DNA of 64,000 nucleotides from Flavobacteriales bacterium (GTDB taxonomy: Bacteria > Bacteroidota > Bacteroidia > Flavobacteriales_D > Sanyastnellaceae), in assembly GCA_022447625.1 (NCBI GenBank), contig JAKVAX010000002.1, positions 248,001 to 312,000 of the forward strand. The letters run 5' to 3'. The position numbers and the translations under genes were made by a program. Below are positions 9,747 through 18,641 of this stretch, piece by piece. Below the pieces are notes generated by a model, which searched no databases, was not told the DNA's origin, and saw only the letters and a program-made list of their open reading frames with translations. Position 1 is the stretch's first letter; every line of letters begins with the position of its first letter.

Positions 9747-9765
9747 CACTGATATTCTGTTGGAT

Positions 9766-10905
9766 TTAGAGGGTTCCTCTGCTTTCCTGTTCACGTTCGA
9801 TGGCTTCAAAAAGGGCTTTGAAATTCCCCTTACCGAACGATTGGGCTCCTTTTCGTTGAATGATCTCGAAGAACATAGTCGGACGATCCAATACAGGCTT
9901 GGTGAAAAGCTGAAGAAGGTAGCCTTCGTCATCTCGGTCGATCAAAATTCCTAGTTCCTGAAGTGGCGCAAGGTCTTCATCAATTTCACCAACACGATCA
10001 AGTACTGTGTCGTAGTAGTTATCCGGAACGTACAAGAACTCTACTCCACGCTTTTTTAACTGAGTCACCGTTTCGATGATGTTGTCTGTTGCTACGGCGA
10101 TGTGCTGTACACCTGCTCCGTTGTAGAAGTCAATATATTCCTCGATCTGCGACTTTTTACGTCCGTCAGCAGGCTCATTGATAGGGAACTTGATGCGTCC
10201 GTTTCCGTTACTCATCACTTTCGACATTAAGGCCGTGTATTCTGTAGAAATGTCGTTGTCATCGAAGCTGATCAACTGTGCGAAGCCCATCACTTTTGCG
10301 TAGAACTCACACCACTTGTTCATTTCGTTCCAACCTACGTTTCCTACCATGTGGTCAATGAACTTCAGACCTACTGAACTCGGACGGAACTCTGGGTTCC
10401 ACTCTTTGTATCCTGGAAGGAAAGGACCATTGTACTCTCCACGCTCAACGAAGATGTGAACTGTTTCACCGTACGTGTGGATTCCACTCATTACGACTTT
10501 ACCGTGTTCATCTTCTTGCGTTACAGGTTCCATGTAGCTTTCGCCGCCACGACTTGTTGTTTCTTGGTAAGCTTTGGTAGCGTCATCAACCCAAAGTGCT
10601 ACCACCTTCACTCCGTCGCCGTGCTTGTTGATGTGCTCATTCACAGGCCCATCCTTCTCAAGGGGAGAAGTCAATACGAGGCGGATTTTATCTTGCTGAA
10701 GAACATATGAAACGCGGTCTTTTACTCCAGTTTCAAGTCCTGCATACGCCAACGGTTGGAAACCCCATGCGCTTTGGTAGTAATGTGCTGCCTGCTTGGC
10801 ATTACCTACATAAAGTTCAACATAGTCAGTACCCAATAGAGGAAGGAAGTCATCCGCTGAGTCGATGATTTTTTCTAATTGTAGTGAGCTATTATCTGTT
10901 GCCAT
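9766..10905 (-). CDS. hppD: 4-hydroxyphenylpyruvate dioxygenase
   Basis: The 379-residue enzyme converts 4-hydroxyphenylpyruvate to homogentisate, the second step of tyrosine breakdown, in the cytoplasm. It is a vicinal-oxygen-chelate protein with two halves. The likely Fe(II) ligands are the His of FIDHMVGNV, the His of VQHIAVATDN and the Glu of FFEIIQRKG. The start at 10905 (MATDNSSL) is preferred over an earlier in-frame ATG at 10941, because that one would lie inside the upstream gene and adds a lysine-rich tail. An A-rich leader precedes 10905. It follows hmgA by 20 bases, forming a homogentisate operon. No fumarylacetoacetase is in the window. Confidence 0.95.
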   Translation of the reverse strand: MATDNSSLQLEKIIDSADDFLPLLGTDYVELYVGNAKQAAHYYQSAWGFQPLAYAGLETGVKDRVSYVLQQDKIRLVLTSPLEKDGPVNEHINKHGDGVKVVALWVDDATKAYQETTSRGGESYMEPVTQEDEHGKVVMSGIHTYGETVHIFVERGEYNGPFLPGYKEWNPEFRPSSVGLKFIDHMVGNVGWNEMNKWCEFYAKVMGFAQLISFDDNDISTEYTALMSKVMSNGNGRIKFPINEPADGRKKSQIEEYIDFYNGAGVQHIAVATDNIIETVTQLKKRGVEFLYVPDNYYDTVLDRVGEIDEDLAPLQELGILIDRDDEGYLLQLFTKPVLDRPTMFFEIIQRKGAQSFGKGNFKALFEAIEREQESRGTL

Positions 10906-10925
10906 TTTTTTCTTTTTAAAGGAGA

Positions 10926-12086
10926 TCAACCGAGGATCCATGAACGATAGTAATCAGGGTTTTGAAGTTCAAGTGCTTGTTCAGTCACTTGGAGGGGTTT
11001 GAAGGTGTCAACCATTACGGCGAGCTCTACGGTTTCTTTTTTACCTATGCTGCGCTCGTATGCTCCAGGGTGTGGTCCGTGAGGTATACCCGCTGGGTGC
11101 AAAGTGATCATTCCCTTCTCGATGTTGTTTCGACTCATAAAGTCGCCGTCAACATAGTACAAGACCTCATCACTATCGATATTACTGTGATTGTAAGGTG
11201 ATGGGATCGCCTCTGGGTGGTAATCATAGAGTCTTGGACAGAAACTACAGATCACAAAGGCGTCTGTTTCAAAGGTTTGGTGAACCGGTGGCGGTTGGTG
11301 AACACGTCCAGTAATCGGCTCGAAATCGTGAATGGAGAATGCATAAGGGAAGTTAAATCCATCCCACCCAATCACGTCAAATGGGTGCGACCCATAAACG
11401 TAAGAGTGGAGCATGTTCTCTTTCTTCACTTTGATGATAAACTCACCTTTTTCATTGTGCGTTTCTAGCTTTGAAGGCGGACGGAAATCACGCTCGCAGT
11501 AAGGCGAGTGCTCCAACAATTGTCCAAACCAGTTGCGGTAACGCTTTGGAGTGTATACCGGACGGTAAGACTCCGTAATGAAAAGGCGGTTGTTTTCGTC
11601 GTTGAACGACATCTGGTAGATCATTCCTCGTGGTACTACGAGGTAGTCACCGTAGGCGAATTCAATGTTCCCGAGCTGCGTGCGGAGTGTCCCGCTTCCC
11701 TCGTGGACAAAAATCACCTCATCAGCATCTGCGTTTTTGTAGAAGTACTCAGTGAGCGACTTCTTCGGGGCAGCTAGAATGATCGTACAGTCTTTATTCG
11801 TTAGCACCGGTACACGACTCTCGAGGAAGTCATCTTTAGGTGCTACGGCAAACCCATTTAGGTTTAGTGACTTCATGTTTCGCTCTATAGCGATCTTCGG
11901 AGCGACATCTACCGAAGACTCAACATCAAGAACCTGGGTTGGTGGGTGTTCATGATACATGAGGGTTGACATCCCATCGAAACCTATCGTTCCAAACAGT
12001 TGCTCGTGGTAGAGCGATCCATCAGGCTTTCTGAAGATCGTGTGACGCTTGTGCGGGATGTTCCCCAGTTTATGATAAAAGGGCAT
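10926..12086 (-). CDS. hmgA: Homogentisate 1,2-dioxygenase
   Basis: The 386-residue cupin-fold enzyme opens the ring of homogentisate to maleylacetoacetate with Fe(II) and oxygen. Family features seen are FGTIGFDGMSTLMYH near the N-terminus, the DVIGWDG motif, and the C-terminal HPAGIPHGPHPGAYE segment, which should carry the His and Glu iron ligands. MVDTFKPL follows it, as in other bacterial homologs. It is the first gene of a two-gene tyrosine catabolism unit with hppD. The leader of about 120 bases holds a GCGCT-CGAA-AGCGC hairpin (minus strand, around 12150) and a -7-like TAACTTTG, so regulation in the leader is possible but unproven. Confidence 0.95.
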   Translation of the reverse strand: MPFYHKLGNIPHKRHTIFRKPDGSLYHEQLFGTIGFDGMSTLMYHEHPPTQVLDVESSVDVAPKIAIERNMKSLNLNGFAVAPKDDFLESRVPVLTNKDCTIILAAPKKSLTEYFYKNADADEVIFVHEGSGTLRTQLGNIEFAYGDYLVVPRGMIYQMSFNDENNRLFITESYRPVYTPKRYRNWFGQLLEHSPYCERDFRPPSKLETHNEKGEFIIKVKKENMLHSYVYGSHPFDVIGWDGFNFPYAFSIHDFEPITGRVHQPPPVHQTFETDAFVICSFCPRLYDYHPEAIPSPYNHSNIDSDEVLYYVDGDFMSRNNIEKGMITLHPAGIPHGPHPGAYERSIGKKETVELAVMVDTFKPLQVTEQALELQNPDYYRSWILG

Positions 12087-12208
12087 ATGTTCGATTTTTA
12101 AATTTGACGTAAATGACCGGGCGGAATGACCTTGAGATCACTCCGGATTGCGCTTTCGAGCGCGCTTCGGATCATTATCGAACAAGACAAGTCGTGATGA
12201 CATGTCTA

Positions 12209-12216
12209 CAAAGTTA
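12209..12216 (-). promoter_or_regulatory. Putative -7 element TAACTTTG of hmgA-hppD
   Basis: On the minus strand this is an exact match to TAnnTTTG, about 120 bases upstream of hmgA. The -33 position reads TTC rather than TTG, so support is moderate. Confidence 0.4.
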
Positions 12217-12258
12217 ACAAATGCCGACTGCCTTTAGAACCCTTTTTACTGATGCATG

Positions 12259-12987
12259 TCAGGTAAAATGTGCCAACGCTTTGATCACAGCACTTCGTTT
12301 ACGGCTAGAAACAGGGATTTCTTTCTTGTCTTTGAGCACCAAGTAGCCTCCATCTGTTTTGATGAATTCACGTACATAAGCAAGATTAATGAGGTGCGAT
12401 TGATGCACACGAAGAAATCCAGCATCTGAGAGCATTTGATCGTACTCTTTTAAGGTGCGCGTCACTAGAATTTGCTCCCCATCAGCCATCCAGAAGAGTG
12501 TGTATGAACCGGTTGATTCACATCTCACTACTTCTTTCAGATCAACAACCTTGATTTTTTCTTGTGAATTCAAGGCTAAACGAGTTGTCCCTCCGTCAAG
12601 GTTTGAGCGAAGCACTTCGAGTTTGTGGTCACCTGTGTTTTCTGCTTTCTCCACGGCTTCCACCAATTGATCAGGATCGATAGGCTTCAACAGGTAGTCA
12701 ACCGCAGAAAAGCGGAATGCGCGAATGGCGTGCTCGTTGCTTGATGTCGTAAAGATCAACGCGAAGTTGATGTCTGGAAGAATCTCCAATAAATCGAATC
12801 CGCTGCCGTCTTTCATTTGAATGTCAAGGAAAACCACGTCAGGATTGAGCTGGCGAATCATACGTGCGCCGTTCACTACTCCATCAGCTTCTCCACAGAC
12901 GTCAATTGTTGGACAGTAATCTTCCAAGTCTTTACGAAGTCCGATACGTGCATTCTCTACATCGTCTATGATTAGTGCTCTCTTCAT
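12259..12987 (-). CDS. LytTR-family response regulator
   Basis: The 242 residues comprise an N-terminal receiver domain (about 1-120) and a C-terminal LytTR DNA-binding domain (about 140-240). The likely phosphorylated Asp is in VVFLDIQM, and the conserved Lys is in DYLLKPID. The LytTR part shows the usual RVHQSHLINLAYV and IPVSSRKRSAV motifs. It lies 81 bases downstream of the 1003-residue propeller sensor kinase on the same strand and is most likely its cognate regulator. Its targets are unknown. Confidence 0.93.
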   Translation of the reverse strand: MKRALIIDDVENARIGLRKDLEDYCPTIDVCGEADGVVNGARMIRQLNPDVVFLDIQMKDGSGFDLLEILPDINFALIFTTSSNEHAIRAFRFSAVDYLLKPIDPDQLVEAVEKAENTGDHKLEVLRSNLDGGTTRLALNSQEKIKVVDLKEVVRCESTGSYTLFWMADGEQILVTRTLKEYDQMLSDAGFLRVHQSHLINLAYVREFIKTDGGYLVLKDKKEIPVSSRKRSAVIKALAHFT

Positions 12988-13068
12988 GGCTTTCTTTTTT
13001 ACTTCTACGAAGGAAGCGAAATCCTTCCTCTCAGAAAGGTAAAAGGATTATCCGCGCCTTTCTCCAGA

Positions 13069-16000
13069 TTATTCGTCGGGATTTGGAATTCGAATGGTCA
13101 CCCGAGTTCCTGCAGCGTTGCCTTCGACATAGAGATCTTTAAAGGAGATAAAGGTGAGCTCATTCTCTCCACTTGAAAGCATCGAAAGACGTTCTTCAGT
13201 TACAGTAAGACCCGCAGACCGATGTCCTTCACGTTCCGCGTTCCGCAGCGAAGATGCCGCGCGGCCAATGCCATTGTCTTCCACAATGATCAATAGGTCT
13301 TCGGCCTCGTTTTCTGTGACTTCGACACTGAGGTGAGCGCCTTCTCCTTTTGGAAGCAAGCCGTGAATAATGCTATTTTCTACAAAAGGCTGAATGACCA
13401 ATGGTGGAACCGGCAAGTGCAAAAGATCGTCAGGGGCTTCGATTTCGTAGGTGAAGGCTTCTCCATGGGTGAAGCGTTCCATATCGAGGTAATGCTCCAG
13501 GGTCTTCAACTCTTCTTCTAACGGAATCATGTCTTCCCTTGAATTTTCTAAGATTTCGCGCATTAAGCGAGAGAAACGGGAGAGGTATAATCGAGCCGAG
13601 CGGTTGTCTTCTTTTGCAATCAACCCTTGGATACTGTTCAACGAATTGAAAATGAAGTGTGGGTTCATTTGAAGACGCAGAGCTTTTTGCTCCATTTCCA
13701 AAGCATCGCGTTCCAGACGGAGTCGCTCTGAACGAATTTTTGCTCGGCGTTTGACTCCTTGAACGAAAAAGTAGAACGTCAACGAAACCAATATAAACCC
13801 ACCCAGCAATAGTGCTCCGAAGAACCAGCTTTCCTGCCAGAATGGGCGCAGAATCTTAATGGTAATCGGCCTTCCTTCATTGCAGAAAAGTCCCTTCACA
13901 CATGACTTGTAATGAAGAGTGAAGTTGCCGGGTGGCAAGTTACCGAGGGAAATCAATGATCGGGTAGAAGGGGTGCTCCACTCTTCGGTATATCCCTCGA
14001 GCCAGTAGCTAAAGGTCAGGTCATCTGGGTACTTCAAATGGATCGCTCCAATCTCGAAACTGAGATCGTTTTGTTCATAGGTAAATACCATGGTGTCAGT
14101 GGGCTGATCCCACGCCTGTAAGAAGATGTGTTGCGGCAATTCACGCAGAGGCTGAAGGTCAAGCTCGGGATGCTCCAAGAATACCTTGGGTGCAATCAGG
14201 GCTTCTGTTTTTTGGAGCGGGAAATGCATGCTTAAACCATCGACAGTTCCAAACCACATCACACCTTGGTTGTCAGAAAGGATGGCGTTGGCGCAAACTT
14301 CCAATCCATTGAAACCTTCATCAATGTCAAATTTCTCTGTGGAGATGACCTCCCGTTCGGTATTTAAGGTCAATTGCCAGGCACCATTTGCCGAACCTAA
14401 CCATAGATTTTCGCGGCTATCAAAGTCTATGGCATACAGGGCGTACGGACGTTCACCGGAGATGTCTAGCTGTTCAATGGCGTAGACCTCTTTTTTGAGG
14501 TCGAGTCGACTGATCTGACCATTCCCTGAGCCAATCCATAAGACGCCGAAGGAATCAATAATAATGGATCGTACCTCTTCATTCTGGAGTCCTTGGTCTT
14601 TTCCGAAGTTGAGAATATCTCCTTTGCTTAAGATGACTCCAAAACCATGAGAGCGGGTGCTGTACCAAAGTCGGTTTTGATCATCGAAAACCAAGTCAGT
14701 AATTCGATCTTCAGACAAGCCATTCCCAGAGGTGTAGATGCGGGTATTGATTCTCCCTTTGGGAGTAATGGGGTTAAAAATGCGGGTGATTCCACCACCA
14801 GCGGTGCCTACCCAAATTGAACCGTCTGGCCCTTCCGCGAAAGCGCGTACAAAAGGACTACTCAAACCGTCGTCACCATCAATAAAGAAGAGGGTATCTG
14901 GGGTCATGACTTCAATGCCACTACCGTCATACCCAGCCCATACCCAACCTCTGGAATCAGTGAAAAGCGATTTGATCGTGCCTTGCTCAAAGGGTCCTTT
15001 AATCAGTGAGTCATTTCGGAAGAGGTAGCTGCCGACATCTCCATTAGATAAGATAATGCCTTGGTCTGGGGCAGATGTAACGGCATAGACTTGCGGTTTG
15101 CGCAATCCAGTATCACTCGAGTAGTGCGTGAATGGGAGAGCGCTTAATCGAATGAGCCCGCTTCCGGAACTACCCATCCAGATGTTCCCCCATCGGTCTT
15201 CTAGTAGGCAACGAATATTATTGATGGGCAAGCCTGACTGTTGGTCGTAAACTTCTTGTTCTCCCTCGCGTGTGTGAATGATGAGTCCGTCACGCTGCGT
15301 CGCCAAGAAGGTTTCTCCACGATCACTTTGTAAACCATCCAATACAATTCTCGGCAACCGACCATATGAGCGGTCTGACATCAGCTCGCCTTGATCAACG
15401 CGGAGCATTCCATTTCCATAGGTGCATGCCTTGATGATCTGTTCACCATCTTCAAAAAGGGCGTTGCAATAGGCAGATCCGCTGAAACTGAGTTGTGAAA
15501 CTTGATGACTCTTTTTATTGATGTAGTAGACTCCTCCGTCTCCACAGGCGTAGAGCTCTCCGCTTTGGGTAACGAGTAAATCGAAGATGGTTTCATTCTG
15601 TAAAATCGACACCCAACCCTCTAATGGGTGGGTATTATCAGGAATGAAATACAGCTCATCACCAGCCGCTACGAAAAGACTTTTGTCCGATTCCGCGATA
15701 GCGTAAACTGCCTGACGCATACGATCATCATGACCAGTTGAAACCTCAAGGCCGTTGTAGAGTGCGAGTCCGGCATCAGTGCCGATATAGAGGGTCTGGT
15801 TGATTTCTGCGAGGGCACTGATCTTGTTTCCCGGCAGACCATGACTTGAGTTGAGGACCTCAAAATTTCGACCATCGAATCGAGCCAATCCGCCTCCCTG
15901 GGTTCCTACCCAGATGTACCCGCGATGATCTTCTAAGAGACAATCAACCTGCGATTGGGGAAGGCCTTCTTTGAGGTTATACACTTCTGCTTGGTACCGC

Positions 16001-16080
16001 TGCCCGAAGGTGGGCGAAGCAACAAGCAGAAGCATAAATGCTATGAAGTGTGGAATGCGCTGGAGGTCTATGTCATACAC
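13069..16080 (-). CDS. Propeller-type sensor histidine kinase (Reg_prop, Y_Y_Y, LytS-like kinase)
   Basis: This is a 1003-residue sensor. It has an N-terminal signal sequence (ending VASPTFGQ), then about 600 residues of periplasmic beta-propeller repeats. Examples are LPQSQVDCLLEDHRGYIWVGT and repeated GxIWxGT / NLWLGS strands. A Y_Y_Y-like domain follows near residues 640-730, then a transmembrane helix (FFGALLLGGFILVSLTFYFF), then a His_kinase domain with NPHFIFNSLNSIQG and an ATPase domain with EDNGIGRAAS. There is no fused receiver domain, so this is a classical sensor rather than a hybrid. The start at 16080 is GTG and overlaps the previous gene by 8 bases; an ATG at 16035 would shorten the signal peptide. 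Ligands of such propeller sensors are often polymers, but none can be assigned here. Confidence 0.92.
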   Translation of the reverse strand: MYDIDLQRIPHFIAFMLLLVASPTFGQRYQAEVYNLKEGLPQSQVDCLLEDHRGYIWVGTQGGGLARFDGRNFEVLNSSHGLPGNKISALAEINQTLYIGTDAGLALYNGLEVSTGHDDRMRQAVYAIAESDKSLFVAAGDELYFIPDNTHPLEGWVSILQNETIFDLLVTQSGELYACGDGGVYYINKKSHQVSQLSFSGSAYCNALFEDGEQIIKACTYGNGMLRVDQGELMSDRSYGRLPRIVLDGLQSDRGETFLATQRDGLIIHTREGEQEVYDQQSGLPINNIRCLLEDRWGNIWMGSSGSGLIRLSALPFTHYSSDTGLRKPQVYAVTSAPDQGIILSNGDVGSYLFRNDSLIKGPFEQGTIKSLFTDSRGWVWAGYDGSGIEVMTPDTLFFIDGDDGLSSPFVRAFAEGPDGSIWVGTAGGGITRIFNPITPKGRINTRIYTSGNGLSEDRITDLVFDDQNRLWYSTRSHGFGVILSKGDILNFGKDQGLQNEEVRSIIIDSFGVLWIGSGNGQISRLDLKKEVYAIEQLDISGERPYALYAIDFDSRENLWLGSANGAWQLTLNTEREVISTEKFDIDEGFNGLEVCANAILSDNQGVMWFGTVDGLSMHFPLQKTEALIAPKVFLEHPELDLQPLRELPQHIFLQAWDQPTDTMVFTYEQNDLSFEIGAIHLKYPDDLTFSYWLEGYTEEWSTPSTRSLISLGNLPPGNFTLHYKSCVKGLFCNEGRPITIKILRPFWQESWFFGALLLGGFILVSLTFYFFVQGVKRRAKIRSERLRLERDALEMEQKALRLQMNPHFIFNSLNSIQGLIAKEDNRSARLYLSRFSRLMREILENSREDMIPLEEELKTLEHYLDMERFTHGEAFTYEIEAPDDLLHLPVPPLVIQPFVENSIIHGLLPKGEGAHLSVEVTENEAEDLLIIVEDNGIGRAASSLRNAEREGHRSAGLTVTEERLSMLSSGENELTFISFKDLYVEGNAAGTRVTIRIPNPDE

Positions 16081-17047
16081 GAGGGATGCGTTTTCTCAGG
16101 TACAATTTAGTGCCGGCGGGCACATCGCTTCCAGGGGCAAGACGATTCTTTCTGTAGATGTGTTTAATCTTGATTCCGTAGCGCTGAGAAATGTCTCGTA
16201 GACTTTCGCCTTCTTGTTTGACGTGGTGATCAACGCGTGCTTTAGAACGCTTAGGCTGTAAGTAGACAATTTCACCTGATGAAGGACGTTCGTCTTTGCC
16301 AAGGTCATTGTACTTTTTAATCTGCCAAGTCATCATTTCAAGCTCCGCGGCGATGCTCTCAGGGGTGTCACCTGATTTAGCCACTGTGTACTTGATCTTA
16401 TTCTCGCTGAGAAGCACTTCCCGTCTGCCCCCTAGAGTAACGGAATCAAAGCCGTCATTCTTATCCCAGTTGTTAGAACCAGGGTTTTGCTTTGGGGAAG
16501 GTACGTCAGCAAGGGTTTGATTTCCTTCTAGGATATCAATTCCAATGTCGTCAAAACGTGTGAGGTCGTTCTTTTCAATAATGTTAATCAGAAGGTTAGC
16601 GTACTTCGGCGAAGTAGCGTAACCGGCTTTTTTCAGCCCTTTCGCCCAGCCTTTGTAATCAGAAATCTTCAGGTCAAAAAGGCCCTTGTACCTATTCTGC
16701 AGCAGAAATTCTGAATGATCATGGTATGATTCCGTGGCGTTTTTGTAGTGGCGAAAGCACTCACCCTTCTTGTCATCATCGTGGTAGACTTTTTTGCCTT
16801 TCCAGCTACTATGACATTTGATACCAAAGTGGTTATTCGCCTTCCGAGCGAGTTCGCTATTTCCGTCACCGCTCTCAAGAATTCCTTGCGCAAGGGTGAC
16901 GCTGGCTGGAATTTGGTATTCCACCATTTGAAGAATGGCTTCTTCACTCCATTGATCGATGTATTCACTACGTGAGATACGCTCTCCATCTGCGAGTGCA
17001 AGCAGGGGAAAGAGGAATACGAGTAGGTATGTGACGGACTGTTTCAT
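16073..17047 (-). CDS. Secreted N-acetylglucosaminidase with two LysM domains
   Basis: This is a 324-residue wall hydrolase. A signal peptide (MKQSVTYLLVFLFPLLALA) sets the start at 17047; the in-frame extension to 17107 adds 20 residues before it. Residues 25-170 form a FlgJ/glucosaminidase domain: ASVTLAQGILESGDG with the catalytic Glu, then NNHFGIKC. Two LysM peptidoglycan-binding domains follow, at about 225-270 (YTVAKSGDTPESIAAEL) and 275-322 (HHVKQEGESLRDISQRYG). It would cleave peptidoglycan glycan strands in the periplasm. The stop overlaps the start of the propeller kinase, which may mean shared transcription. Confidence 0.92.
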   Translation of the reverse strand: MKQSVTYLLVFLFPLLALADGERISRSEYIDQWSEEAILQMVEYQIPASVTLAQGILESGDGNSELARKANNHFGIKCHSSWKGKKVYHDDDKKGECFRHYKNATESYHDHSEFLLQNRYKGLFDLKISDYKGWAKGLKKAGYATSPKYANLLINIIEKNDLTRFDDIGIDILEGNQTLADVPSPKQNPGSNNWDKNDGFDSVTLGGRREVLLSENKIKYTVAKSGDTPESIAAELEMMTWQIKKYNDLGKDERPSSGEIVYLQPKRSKARVDHHVKQEGESLRDISQRYGIKIKHIYRKNRLAPGSDVPAGTKLYLRKRIPRV

Positions 17048-17133
17048 AACGAAGCATTTTTCACCGAATACTAAAGTAACGGCAGAAAGTGTGCCATTCG
17101 CTTGCAAAGCGACGAGCTATGAACAGCTAAATG

Positions 17134-17550
17134 TTAGTTGGAAGGGCTGAATTCCTTGACTAGCGCGGTGTCTCCTTTTTCGTCAAAGAAGACCCAGCTC
17201 CCAATTTTTTGACCTTGGTCGAAGAAGGAAAGGATGTGAATATTTCCGTTCGCATGCCATGCTGTGAAATCGCCGTGTTTGAGTCCGCCTTGGTAATAAT
17301 GAACACTCCATGGCGTGCCGTTTTCGTAGAAACTTTGCCACTTCCCGTCACGTTTACCGGCTTTCATGTCGCCTTTTTTGAAAATGGCTCCGTTGCTGTA
17401 AAAGTGGGTTTCGGTGCGATTCAGTGAGTCAGACTCTAGATAGCGATAGACGACTTTGGGTGTGCCGTCACCAAAGGTTGATATGACGTGATCAACAGGT
17501 TCCGCGCACGCGAAAAAAAGCAAGAACAAAAGAAGATACCAAGGCTTCAT
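17134..17550 (-). CDS. MORN-repeat (YwqK-like) lipoprotein
   Basis: The 138 residues start with a lipoprotein signal (MKPWYLLLFLLFFAC, lipobox FFAC). The rest is a row of MORN-type repeats: FYSNGAIFKKGDMKAGKRDG, FYENGTPWSVHYYQGGLKHG, WHANGNIHILSFFDQGQKIG. Databases often label such proteins YwqK-family antitoxin, but nothing here supports a toxin link. Repeats of this kind are usually surface or periplasmic binding modules. The ATG overlaps the stop of the upstream polyprenyl synthase gene (ATGA), which implies translational coupling. Function unknown. Confidence 0.85.
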   Translation of the reverse strand: MKPWYLLLFLLFFACAEPVDHVISTFGDGTPKVVYRYLESDSLNRTETHFYSNGAIFKKGDMKAGKRDGKWQSFYENGTPWSVHYYQGGLKHGDFTAWHANGNIHILSFFDQGQKIGSWVFFDEKGDTALVKEFSPSN

Positions 17551-18521
17551 TTCTTTCGATTGATCGTGTAATGTACCAATTCACGAAGGGAAGTTTTCGA
17601 ATCACTTTCCGGAAATTGTTCTAAAATAGCCAGCGCTTTATGGGTGTATTCCATCATGCGATCGTGGGCATATTTCAGTCCGTCAGTGCTCACCACATAG
17701 TCTATCACCTGCTTCACCTTCTCAGGATTTTCGTGGTGATTTTTGACAATATTGATCACTTTTCTGCGCTCGTTGGCAGGTGCAATGTTCAGAGCGCGAA
17801 TCAAAGGCAAGGTCATCTTGCGTTCTTTGATGTCGATACCAGTTGGCTTTCCGATGTCTTCCGCACCTCCGTAGTCGAACAGGTCATCTTTGATTTGGAA
17901 CGCAATACCTACGTATTCACCGAACAGGCGTAGTTTTTCCTGGGTTTCTTTATCGCCTCCGGCGGAAGAGGCACCAGCTTCGCAGCAAGCAGCAATCAGA
18001 GAAGCGGTTTTGCGGCGAATGATCTCAAAGTACACTTCTTCATTGATATTGAGCTTGCGCGCTTTTTCAATCTGAAGGAGTTCCCCTTCACTCATTTCGC
18101 GAACCGCATTGGATACGATGCGAAGGATATCGAACTCGCCGTTGTCAACAGACATAAGCAAACCTCGCGAAAGCAGGTAATCCCCTACCAGCACAGCGAT
18201 TTTGTTCTTCCATAAAGCATTCACAGAGAAGAAACCACGACGTTTATAAGCGTCGTCAACTACGTCATCATGAACCAACGTAGCGGTGTGAAGAAGCTCG
18301 ATGAGTGATGCTGCGGTGTAAGTAGATTCTACAACGCCTCCACAAACATTGGCAGAGAGGAACACGAACATTGGTCGCATCTGTTTTCCCTTGCGCTTAA
18401 TAATGTAGTGCGTAATCTTGTCAAGAAGTGGCGTCTCGCTTTTCATCGCTTCCTTGAAGTGCGATTCAAAACGTGCCATTTCGTTTGCGATCGGAGCTTT
18501 TATTTCTGCAACTGTGGCCAT
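17547..18521 (-). CDS. Long-chain polyprenyl diphosphate synthase
   Basis: This is a 324-residue all-alpha prenyltransferase. The first Asp-rich motif is HDDVVDDA (about residue 88); the second is KDDLFDYGG (about residue 216). It condenses isopentenyl diphosphate units on an allylic primer, most likely to build the side chain of menaquinone (octaprenyl or heptaprenyl type). GKQMRPMF near the N-terminus and GKPTGIDIKERKMTLP near the C-terminus are typical of the IspB/HepT group. Chain length cannot be read from the sequence. It is divergent from the metalloprotease gene at 18642, with about 120 bases for two promoters. Confidence 0.93.
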   Translation of the reverse strand: MATVAEIKAPIANEMARFESHFKEAMKSETPLLDKITHYIIKRKGKQMRPMFVFLSANVCGGVVESTYTAASLIELLHTATLVHDDVVDDAYKRRGFFSVNALWKNKIAVLVGDYLLSRGLLMSVDNGEFDILRIVSNAVREMSEGELLQIEKARKLNINEEVYFEIIRRKTASLIAACCEAGASSAGGDKETQEKLRLFGEYVGIAFQIKDDLFDYGGAEDIGKPTGIDIKERKMTLPLIRALNIAPANERRKVINIVKNHHENPEKVKQVIDYVVSTDGLKYAHDRMMEYTHKALAILEQFPESDSKTSLRELVHYTINRKK

Positions 18522-18641
18522 TCAGCGTCCAAATTTAGCGTTTTCCACATCCATGATTCTAATTAATGTCATCTAAGACGCTTTTCTGAGCGTTTGTACC
18601 GTCGTACCTTGCGTTAATAATTGATTGCTAAGCCTTATCTG

